Below are positions 1-8,449 of a DNA stretch of 64,000 nucleotides, one piece after another (the first letter of the stretch is position 1; each line of letters begins with the position of its first letter). Both the position numbers and the translations under genes were made by a program. Below the pieces are notes generated by a model. That model did not search any database. It saw only the letters and a program-made list of their open reading frames with translations, and had not been told where the DNA came from. The DNA comes from Duganella phyllosphaerae (GTDB lineage Bacteria; Pseudomonadota; Gammaproteobacteria; Burkholderiales; Burkholderiaceae_D), in the NCBI RefSeq assembly GCF_001758785.1, contig NZ_LROM01000085.1, forward strand, positions 51,815 to 115,814, given 5' to 3'.

Positions 1-31
1 GACGGTCCATGGCGCACGGTTTCGCCATTTC

Positions 32-61
32 TTTCAGCTAACTTTTTCTTGCCTTTATAAT
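32..61 (+). promoter_or_regulatory. Probable sigma-70 promoter for the membrane protein gene at 134
   Basis: A perfect TATAAT lies at 56-61. A weak -35 candidate (TTTCAG, 32-37) sits 18 bases upstream. Transcription would begin near 67-69, which favours the downstream start codon at 134 over the ATG at 68. Confidence 0.5.
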
Positions 62-133
62 ACAGGCATGAGGTGCAGTGCAGCCCAGGCGATCTCCTGC
101 CCACCATTTGTTCATTTTTTGACCGTGAATTCG

Positions 134-1990
134 ATGACATTTTTTTCCTCTCTGGCCGCGCTGAAGTCCTGGTGCCTGCGCCACAGCGATGTGCTGCGCC
201 ACCGCCACGCCGGCTTGTTCTTGGCACTGGTTGTGCCGTTGCTGTGCGGGCTGGTTTCGCTCTTCAAGGGCCAGGACGATGGCTGGGACATGCGCAATTA
301 CCACCTGTACAACGTTCATGCCTTGCTCAATGACCGCGTGGGATTCGACATCGCAGCTGCCGGCTTCCAGACCTATTTCAACCCGACCATCGAGTTGTCG
401 CATTACCTGCTCGGCCGCTGGTTGTCGCCACCGCTGGCAGGCATGCTGATGGGCGTGTTGCATGGCCTGAACTTTGTGCTGGTCATGGGAATAACACGGC
501 AATTGATCGGCCCGCGTCACCGGCTCGTCATCCTGCTCGCCATCGCGTGCCTGTTCGTCCCCGGGTTTCAAAGCGAGCTGGGCAACAGCATGGGAGATAA
601 CCTGACGGCGTTGCTGGTGCTGCTGTCCTTGTACCTGGTGTTACGCAACTGGCGTGTGTTGCCGCAATGGCGCGGAGCGGCGGCGCTGGCGATGGCAGGC
701 TCTGGCCTGGCCATGGGCTGTGCCACCGGACTCAAACTCACGAACGGCACTTTCGCGCTGGCGCTCGGCCTGTCGCTGCTGGCGATTCCCCTGCCATGGT
801 GGCAGCGGCTGCGCCTACTGCTGGTCTGGGGGATGGCCGCGCTCGCGGGTGTGGCAGCCACGGCCGGATGGTGGTTCCTCAAGATGTGGCAGCTGTTCGG
901 CAACCCGGTATTTCCTCAATTCAACGATATCTTTCGTAGTCCGCTGGGCGTCGACCTGGGCGTATTCGACGTCGCCTTCCGGCCCGTGGGGGGGCTGGAG
1001 AACCTGCTGTGGCCGTTCATCTTCACGCTCAATCCGCGCCGCGTCTCGGAATTGCAGATGCAGCTGTTCGTGTGGCCAGTACTGTATTGCTTGCTGGCGG
1101 TAATGGCGTTGTTGTGGATCGTGCGTCGGTCGCGCCGCCCGAACCGGCCAGAGGTGCCCCAACCCGGCCGGGCGGAACTGGCGCCGCCGGCGGCGTTCGT
1201 ACTGCTGTTCTTTGCGCTCAGCTATCTGGTTTGGATGCGCATGTTCAGTATTTATCGCTACCTGGTGCCAATCGAGCTGCTGGCGCCGTTGATGATCTGG
1301 ATAGTGTGGTCTTACATCGCCCCGCGCCGTGAGTGGGCCGCTGCCGTACTGCTGGCTGTACTGGCGGTCTGCGTGTTCCCGATTGCCAACTGGGGCCATC
1401 AGCCTTGGAGCGCGAGCGCGATCCGCGCGGAGTTGCCGGCGATTGCCGCGCCACAGCGCACCACAGTGTTCCTGCTGTCCAGCGACTCGCCCATGACCTG
1501 GGCGACGACGCTGTTCCCGCAGCCGCTGAGGTTCGTGTCGATCGGGCCCGGTTTCGCGCAATCGCCCGCCTGGCTGCAACGCCGTGATGCCGCCATTGCC
1601 GAGCGCGACGGCCAGCAATATATGCTGTATCCGGCCCCCAAAAATGATGAGGATGGATGGCGCCAGCGCAAGCTCGAACTGGCCCGGTCGCTGCGCCTTA
1701 CCGAGGATGCCGCTGGCTGCCGCAAGCTCACCTGGCTGCTCGGGCGGGCACGCCACAACGTGGTCTTGCGTGATCTGCCGTCGGGCGGTTGTACGCTGGA
1801 ATTAACCGAGCAGGAGCGCCTGCAACAGGCTGCCCTGGAGCGTGCCCGCCTGGCTGAACTGGTGCCGCATTGGCAGCAGTTTGGCCTGCGCACAGATGTT
1901 GGCAGCTGCACCGTGTACCGGGCCTACGTGGGGACCGAACCTTATCGTTATTACTGGTGCAAGGTCACCTACGTGCCCCCGGCTACTTGA
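134..1990 (+). CDS. Polytopic inner-membrane protein, GT-C glycosyltransferase-like
   Basis: The product (618 aa from 134) has about ten hydrophobic segments and a soluble C-terminal domain of about 170 residues. The first large loop carries an acidic GQDDGWDMRNYH motif. Acidic residues in the first periplasmic loop are typical of GT-C transferases that use polyprenyl-linked sugars, so a glycan-related role is inferred from topology and motif only. An in-frame ATG at 68 would add 22 residues without membrane character and sits at the predicted transcription start, so 134 is preferred; neither start has a clear ribosome site. The gene ends 16 bases from the convergent LivK-type gene. The substrate is not predictable. 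Confidence 0.6.
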   Translation: MTFFSSLAALKSWCLRHSDVLRHRHAGLFLALVVPLLCGLVSLFKGQDDGWDMRNYHLYNVHALLNDRVGFDIAAAGFQTYFNPTIELSHYLLGRWLSPPLAGMLMGVLHGLNFVLVMGITRQLIGPRHRLVILLAIACLFVPGFQSELGNSMGDNLTALLVLLSLYLVLRNWRVLPQWRGAAALAMAGSGLAMGCATGLKLTNGTFALALGLSLLAIPLPWWQRLRLLLVWGMAALAGVAATAGWWFLKMWQLFGNPVFPQFNDIFRSPLGVDLGVFDVAFRPVGGLENLLWPFIFTLNPRRVSELQMQLFVWPVLYCLLAVMALLWIVRRSRRPNRPEVPQPGRAELAPPAAFVLLFFALSYLVWMRMFSIYRYLVPIELLAPLMIWIVWSYIAPRREWAAAVLLAVLAVCVFPIANWGHQPWSASAIRAELPAIAAPQRTTVFLLSSDSPMTWATTLFPQPLRFVSIGPGFAQSPAWLQRRDAAIAERDGQQYMLYPAPKNDEDGWRQRKLELARSLRLTEDAAGCRKLTWLLGRARHNVVLRDLPSGGCTLELTEQERLQQAALERARLAELVPHWQQFGLRTDVGSCTVYRAYVGTEPYRYYWCKVTYVPPAT

Positions 1991-2006
1991 GCATCGCCAC
2001 GGAGCT

Positions 2007-3143
2007 TCAGTGCAGCACGTCGAGGCGGGTCTTGCGCCCGCCCCGGTAGGTGTACAAGGTGACGGCCGGGTTGGCCAGGTCGCCGTAGCGGTCGAAGCCG
2101 ATGGCGCCGGTCACGCCCTGGTATTTGATCCTTGCCAGTTCGGGCAAGTACAGTTTCGGCACGGCGGTGCCGGCTGCCTGCATCGACTTGGCCAGCAGCA
2201 TCACGGCGTCGTAGGCATACGGCGCATAGGTTTGCAGGGGCAGCTTGTAGCGCTGCTGGTACCGGTCCACGAAGGCGCGGTAGCCCACGTCGTAGTTGCC
2301 GGTCACGCCGCCGGCCACCGCGCAGGTGAGCTGGTTGTCGGCCAGGGCGTCGCCAGCCAGTTCGGGCAGGCGCTCGGAGCAGATGCCGTCGCCGCTGAGG
2401 AACCGCAGGTTCATGCCCAGCGCCTTCATCTGCTTGAGCATGGGACCGGCCACCGCGTCCATGCCGCCAAAAAAGATCAGGTCGGGCTGGCGCGCCTTGA
2501 TCTGGGTGAGGATGGCGTTGAAGTCGGTGGCGCGGTCGGTGGTGTACTGGCGGCTGACGGCGTCCGCCGCCGTGCCCTGGGCGCGCACGCCTTTCAAAAA
2601 TGCATCGGCCAGGCCCTGGCCGAACGCGGTACGGTCGTCGATCACGGCAATGCGGCGCGCCTTGAGCGTGTGCACCGCGTAGCGGCCCAGCACTTCGCCG
2701 ATCTTGTTGTCGTTGGCCACCAGCCGGAACGCAGTCTGGAATCCCTGGCGCGTGTAGAGCGGCGTGGTGGCGGCCGGCGTAATTTGCGGGATGCCGGCGG
2801 CGGCGTAAATGCGCGAGGCCGGCACGCTGGTGCCCGAATTGAGGTGGCCGACCACGCCGGCCACCTCGGCATCGACCAGCTTTTGCGCCACCGCCGTGCC
2901 CTGCTTGGGATCGGCGCCGTCGTCCTCCACCTGCAATACGAAGCGCACGTTGCGACCGCCGATTTGCGGGCCGGTGGCGTTGAGGTCGTCAACTGCCATG
3001 CGGGCGCCGTTTTCGATGTCCTTGCCCATGTGGGCGCTGGCGCCGGAGAGCGGGGCGGCAACGCCGATGCGGACCTGGTTGACGGGGGCCTTTTGTGCAT
3101 GGGCGTTGAGGCTGGCGAGTAACAGCAGTATGGGCAGGCGCAT
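2007..3143 (-). CDS. Branched-chain amino acid ABC transporter substrate-binding protein (LivK-type)
   Basis: This 378-aa protein has a Sec signal peptide (about residues 1-16, ending NAHA) followed by the periplasmic binding protein type I fold. Family hallmarks are the start IRIGVAAPLSG-like segment (VRIGVAAPLSG), DDLNATG, DPKQGTAVAQKLVD and the closing GVTGAIGFDRYGD. LivK/LivJ-type proteins bind Leu, Ile, Val or related small ligands and deliver them to an inner-membrane ABC transporter. No permease or ATPase gene lies nearby, so it is an orphan that must work with components encoded elsewhere. A ribosome site (AGGA) lies just upstream. The ligand is not certain; amides, aromatic acids and other amino acids are all found in this family. 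Confidence 0.85.
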   Translation of the reverse strand: MRLPILLLLASLNAHAQKAPVNQVRIGVAAPLSGASAHMGKDIENGARMAVDDLNATGPQIGGRNVRFVLQVEDDGADPKQGTAVAQKLVDAEVAGVVGHLNSGTSVPASRIYAAAGIPQITPAATTPLYTRQGFQTAFRLVANDNKIGEVLGRYAVHTLKARRIAVIDDRTAFGQGLADAFLKGVRAQGTAADAVSRQYTTDRATDFNAILTQIKARQPDLIFFGGMDAVAGPMLKQMKALGMNLRFLSGDGICSERLPELAGDALADNQLTCAVAGGVTGNYDVGYRAFVDRYQQRYKLPLQTYAPYAYDAVMLLAKSMQAAGTAVPKLYLPELARIKYQGVTGAIGFDRYGDLANPAVTLYTYRGGRKTRLDVLH

Positions 3144-3161
3144 AGGAGTCCTGTGGCGTTC

Positions 3162-3195
3162 TATGGATTCCCGCCTGCGCGGGAATGACGGATTG
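3162..3195. repeat. Dispersed 34-bp hairpin repeat, copy 1
   Basis: The core is ATTCCC-N8-GGGAAT (3167-3186) flanked by TATGG and GACGGAT. A second copy at 48214-48247 matches at 28 of 34 positions. The layout resembles the dRS3 class of short repeats known in Neisseria, but homology is not claimed. It lies just upstream of the LivK-type gene. Confidence 0.7.
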
Positions 3196-3322
3196 ATGGA
3201 TCGCAGTGTTGTTTTGCTGAGGCGGTTGTCGACTAATTATTGCATGGCTGGCGCTTTACGCCGATGAGCTCGTTGCTTTTAAGACTAGAATGTTCGCAGA
3301 CCAATATTTCTACGGAGGCGGC

Positions 3323-4735
3323 ATGTCGTTCCTGATTGTTCTTGCAGCACTAGGTTTCTTGATGTTGGCCGCGTATCGCGGCTACAGCGTGATTTTATTT
3401 GCGCCGATTGCCGCGCTGGGTGCGGTGTTGCTGACCGACCCTGGCGCAGTGGCGCCGGTGTTTTCCGGCATCTTCATGGAAAAGCTGGTCGGCTTCGTCA
3501 AACTATACTTCCCGGTGTTTTTGCTTGGCGCCGTGTTCGGCAAGCTGATCGAGATCTCCGGCTTTTCCGAGTCCATCGTGGTGGCGGCGATCCGCTACAT
3601 CGGCCGCACCCGCGCCAATGCCGTGATCGTGCTGGTGTGCGCGCTGCTGACCTACGGCGGCGTCTCGCTGTTCGTGGTGGTGTTTGCGGTGTACCCATTT
3701 GCTGCCGAACTCTACCGTCAAAGCAATATCCCCAAGCGGCTCATGCCCGGCGCGATTGCGCTCGGCGCGTTCTCGTTCACCATGGACACCCTGCCGGGCA
3801 CCCCGCAAATCCAGAACATCATTCCCACCACCTTTTTCAAGACCACCGGCTGGGCCGCGCCGTGGCTCGGTGTGATCGGCAGTATCGCCATGCTCACGGC
3901 CGGCCTGCTGTACCTGGAATGGCGCCGCCGCAAGGTGATGGCCACCGGCGAAGGCTATGGCGGCAGCGCTGCCGAAGCCAAGGCGGATAACCAGCCGGCA
4001 GTTGCCCGCACCGGCCTGCCGCACCCGCTGCTGTCGATCGCGCCGCTGGTGCTGGTCGGCGTGGTCAACTTCGCGCTCACCAAGATGATCCCGCACTGGT
4101 ACGGCGACAATTACGCGCTCACGGCCGACGCCTTGCCCGGCCTGCACACTGCCATCACGCTACCCATCAAGACCGTGATCGGCATCTGGGCCGTCGAGGG
4201 CGCGCTGCTGCTCGGTATCGTGTTCGTGCTGGTCACGGCGTTTAACCGCGTGCGTGACGCCTTTGCCGAGGGCACCAAGGCCGCTGTCGGCGGCGCCTTG
4301 CTGGCAGCGATGAACACCGCGTCCGAGTACGGTTTCGGCGGCGTGATCGCGGCGCTGCCGGGCTTTCTGGCGGTGAGCAGCGCGCTCAAAAGCGTGCCCG
4401 ATCCGCTGATCAACGCGGCCGTGTCCGTCACCACGCTGGCCGGCATTACCGGCTCGGCGTCGGGCGGCATGAGCATTGCACTGGCTGCCATGTCGGACCA
4501 GTTCATCCGCGCGGCGGAAGCGGCGCAAATTCCGCTCGAGGTGCTGCACCGGGTGGTGTCGATGGCCAGCGGCGGCATGGATACCCTGCCGCACAACGGC
4601 GCCGTGATCACGCTGCTGGCGGTCACGGGCCTGACCCACAAGCAGTCGTACGGCGAAATCTTCGGCATCACCGTGATCAAGACGCTGGCGGTGTTTTTCG
4701 TGATCGCGGTGTACTACCTGACCGGGGTGGTGTAA
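3323..4735 (+). CDS. GntP family permease
   Basis: This 470-aa protein is hydrophobic throughout, with 12 or more membrane segments, and matches GntP-type gluconate/organic acid:proton symporters in length and motifs. Examples are TYGGVSLFVVVFAVYP, the MDTLPGTPQIQN segment and the late GITGSASGGMSIAL and SGGMDTLPHNGAV stretches. These proteins import gluconate or other small hydroxy- or keto-acids; the substrate is unknown here because no catabolic gene is adjacent. The start at 3323 is chosen because GGAGG (3314-3318) is well placed before it, whereas the longer form from 3290 would contain that ribosome site. Its last 59 bases overlap the 3' end of the opposing DNA glycosylase gene. Confidence 0.85.
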   Translation: MSFLIVLAALGFLMLAAYRGYSVILFAPIAALGAVLLTDPGAVAPVFSGIFMEKLVGFVKLYFPVFLLGAVFGKLIEISGFSESIVVAAIRYIGRTRANAVIVLVCALLTYGGVSLFVVVFAVYPFAAELYRQSNIPKRLMPGAIALGAFSFTMDTLPGTPQIQNIIPTTFFKTTGWAAPWLGVIGSIAMLTAGLLYLEWRRRKVMATGEGYGGSAAEAKADNQPAVARTGLPHPLLSIAPLVLVGVVNFALTKMIPHWYGDNYALTADALPGLHTAITLPIKTVIGIWAVEGALLLGIVFVLVTAFNRVRDAFAEGTKAAVGGALLAAMNTASEYGFGGVIAALPGFLAVSSALKSVPDPLINAAVSVTTLAGITGSASGGMSIALAAMSDQFIRAAEAAQIPLEVLHRVVSMASGGMDTLPHNGAVITLLAVTGLTHKQSYGEIFGITVIKTLAVFFVIAVYYLTGVV

Positions 4736-5480
4736 GCGGATATTGCAACTGGCAGCGGGCGCAGTAAAAGCTGCGTCGCGCGGTCTTGCCCAGGTGCCCG
4801 CGCAGGAACGAGATATTGCAGCGCGGGCAGATTTTCCTGGTGTGCGCCAGCCAGTGCTGCTTGAGCGTGCCGGCTTTTTTCCAGGCCAGAAAATCGAAGC
4901 TGTACTCGCGCGCCTGCGCCACCAGTTCGCGTAATTTGGCCGCCGGGATGTCGCCGACCGTCGACAGTGGATGGATGCGCACCCGGAACAGCACTTCGTT
5001 CTTGATGATGTTGCCCACGCCGGCAAAAATGGTTTGATCGAGCAGGGCGTCGCACGCCAGCGTATCGGGTTGCGCGCGCAGTTTTTTCAGCGCCAGCGCC
5101 GCCGACCAGGCGTCGTTCATGACGTCGCCGCGCCAGTCGTATTCGCTGTCGAGGTCGTCGGAGATGGTCTTGATCGAGCACGTATAAAAATGCAGCGCGC
5201 TGCCGTCGTCAAAGAACAGGCTCAGGCGCGGCCCGGCGCGGTCGGCAGCCTTGGTCTCGTTGATCAGGTACGTGCCGAACATCAGCAAATGGATGCGCAG
5301 TGCGCGGTCGCCCAGCCGTATCAAAAAATGCTTGCCGAAGCTGCGCAGCGCCAGGACTGGCTGGCCGGCCAGCTCGTCCATCGCGACATCCTTGCTGCTG
5401 CCTTCGGCGCGCACCATGGTGCGGCCTTCGAATTGCGCGACCTGCTCGCGCAGAATGACGATCGATGGTCCTTCGGGCAT
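4677..5480 (-). CDS. Fpg/Nei family DNA glycosylase/AP lyase (endonuclease VIII-like)
   Basis: The protein (267 aa) begins MPEGP, giving the Pro2 nucleophile and Glu3 of the Fpg/Nei family. It also has the conserved lysine loop (SFGKHFLIRL), the helix-two-turn-helix region (DQTIFAGVGNIIKNEVLF) and a C-terminal zinc finger with cysteine pairs CPRC and CARC. It should excise oxidised bases and nick the abasic site by beta/delta elimination. The sequence after PEGP and the lack of an Fpg-style DNA-reading loop fit Nei-like rather than MutM. A ribosome site (GGAG) is spaced 7 bases from the start. The last 20 or so residues extend past the zinc finger and are encoded antisense to the end of the GntP gene. 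Confidence 0.85.
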   Translation of the reverse strand: MPEGPSIVILREQVAQFEGRTMVRAEGSSKDVAMDELAGQPVLALRSFGKHFLIRLGDRALRIHLLMFGTYLINETKAADRAGPRLSLFFDDGSALHFYTCSIKTISDDLDSEYDWRGDVMNDAWSAALALKKLRAQPDTLACDALLDQTIFAGVGNIIKNEVLFRVRIHPLSTVGDIPAAKLRELVAQAREYSFDFLAWKKAGTLKQHWLAHTRKICPRCNISFLRGHLGKTARRSFYCARCQLQYPLTPPRSGSTPRSRKTPPAS

Positions 5481-5633
5481 GGCGGTTCTCCACGTTGACG
5501 TAGTGTCCAGTGTGCACCGCGTCGGTCACGCGGGCTGTACGCTGCTGCACTGACACCAATACGGCCCACCATTGCGACCACAAGTATTTCATGTCATATT
5601 CGTTCTTCGTTGCAAACTACCGAGGAGCCAGAT

Positions 5634-7292
<1,659 letters not shown>

Positions 7293-7358
7293 GCTAACAA
7301 TGCGTCAGCGGGCACAGCGCGGCGTGGCTGCAGTCCCACGCCCGCAGCAGCGTGGCGT

Positions 7359-8282
7359 TTACTCGCGCTTGCTCAGATCCACCGCTGCAGCCTTGGCGGC
7401 TTTCTTGCGGCCGAATAGCTGGTAAATCCAGCCACCGGCCGCTGCCAGCCCAATCAGGATGATTTTCTTGAATGCCAGCAGCAAGGCCAGCAGTTTGCCA
7501 AAGATGCCAAGCTTGCTGGCAATGCCACCCGCCACCAGCGCGGCCAGGCCATATTCGGCGACTTTGTCGCTCGTGGGGTTGAAGTCGGTGTAGCGGTTGC
7601 CGGGAGTGAACTCGGTAAAGGCGGTGACGTTTTTCATCTCGCGCTTGACGTAGGCGATCTGGTCCATGCTGGCCACCGCGTTGAGCACCAGCACCCCCTC
7701 TCGGCCCAGCACGCGGATGTTGTAGTTCAGTCCGTTGTCTTTGTCACCTTCGGTATGCAGCTCCTGGGCCCAGTACAGCTTGTGTTGTGCCTTGTCGTAG
7801 CTCGGCTGTTCTGCCCAGCGCACCAGCGTCATCGGCGCATAACCTTGCTCTTTGCGCTCCTTGTTGTTTTCAAGCGTGCCTTCCTGCATTTGCTTGAGCA
7901 GGTCGGCGTAATTGATGGTGTCGGCATCGTCATCCTTGACATGGCCGTCCTTGTCGTAGGTCACCACGACGCCCCAGCCCTCCGGACTGAGCGGATTGAC
8001 GGCAGCCGGCACGATCATGCCCAGCGTCTTGGCGCCCGGAGGGTTGCCCCAGCCATCGGTGAGCAGCTTGGCGGTATCTGCCTGGTCCAGGTAGCGGAAG
8101 TTGGATGGCAGATCCAAGGTGGCGATGTCGCCGGGCAGCTTGATCTTGCCTTCGCGGAAAGTCAGGCTGGCAAGAAACTGCGCCATCGTCATGGTCGGCT
8201 GCGCCGCCACCGGGTCTGCCGCACGGGCAGGAAGAATAGCCGTCAGGCTGAGACAAAGCAGGGCAATAACGATACGGCGCAT
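7359..8282 (-). CDS. DUF2167 family membrane-anchored protein
   Basis: This 307-aa protein has a signal peptide (to about residue 21, ILPARA). A mature domain follows with the family signature around WGNPPGAKTLGMIVP and GWGVVVTYDKDGHVKDDDA. Near the C-terminus there are one or two hydrophobic segments (about 240-290) and a basic tail (FGRKKAAKAAA). The family is widespread in proteobacteria and has no established biochemical role. The predicted topology is an export-anchored domain in the periplasm. A ribosome site AAGGA precedes the start. It is divergent from the M16 peptidase gene at 8450, with 167 bases between the starts. Confidence 0.75.
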   Translation of the reverse strand: MRRIVIALLCLSLTAILPARAADPVAAQPTMTMAQFLASLTFREGKIKLPGDIATLDLPSNFRYLDQADTAKLLTDGWGNPPGAKTLGMIVPAAVNPLSPEGWGVVVTYDKDGHVKDDDADTINYADLLKQMQEGTLENNKERKEQGYAPMTLVRWAEQPSYDKAQHKLYWAQELHTEGDKDNGLNYNIRVLGREGVLVLNAVASMDQIAYVKREMKNVTAFTEFTPGNRYTDFNPTSDKVAEYGLAALVAGGIASKLGIFGKLLALLLAFKKIILIGLAAAGGWIYQLFGRKKAAKAAAVDLSKRE

Positions 8283-8386
8283 GACAGTTCCTTTTGAGAA
8301 AGGCCGTATCTTACAGGAAACTATTGCCGCTTTGGTAATGCTGGTAACCTCTGTGGTAAATAATTTATATCTAACTTTTTCCGAGT

Positions 8387-8392
8387 TACAAT
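8387..8392 (+). promoter_or_regulatory. Candidate -10 element for the M16 peptidase gene
   Basis: TACAAT (in TTACAAT, 8386-8392) lies in an AT-rich stretch. A transcript starting near 8399 would begin with the GC-rich hairpin at 8401-8428. No good -35 was seen. Confidence 0.3.
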
Positions 8393-8396
8393 AAAA

Positions 8397-8432
8397 TAAA
8401 AGCGCGCCGGCACTGATGCCGGCGCGCTTTTT
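8397..8432. terminator. Perfect bidirectional terminator-like hairpin in a divergent leader
   Basis: An 11-bp perfect stem (8401-8411 with 8418-8428, six-base loop) is flanked by AAAA on one side and TTTTT on the other, so it looks like an intrinsic terminator in both directions. It lies between two divergent start codons (8282 minus, 8450 plus), where no gene ends. Confidence 0.7.
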
Positions 8433-8449
8433 CTTTCAGGAGCCAGTGC

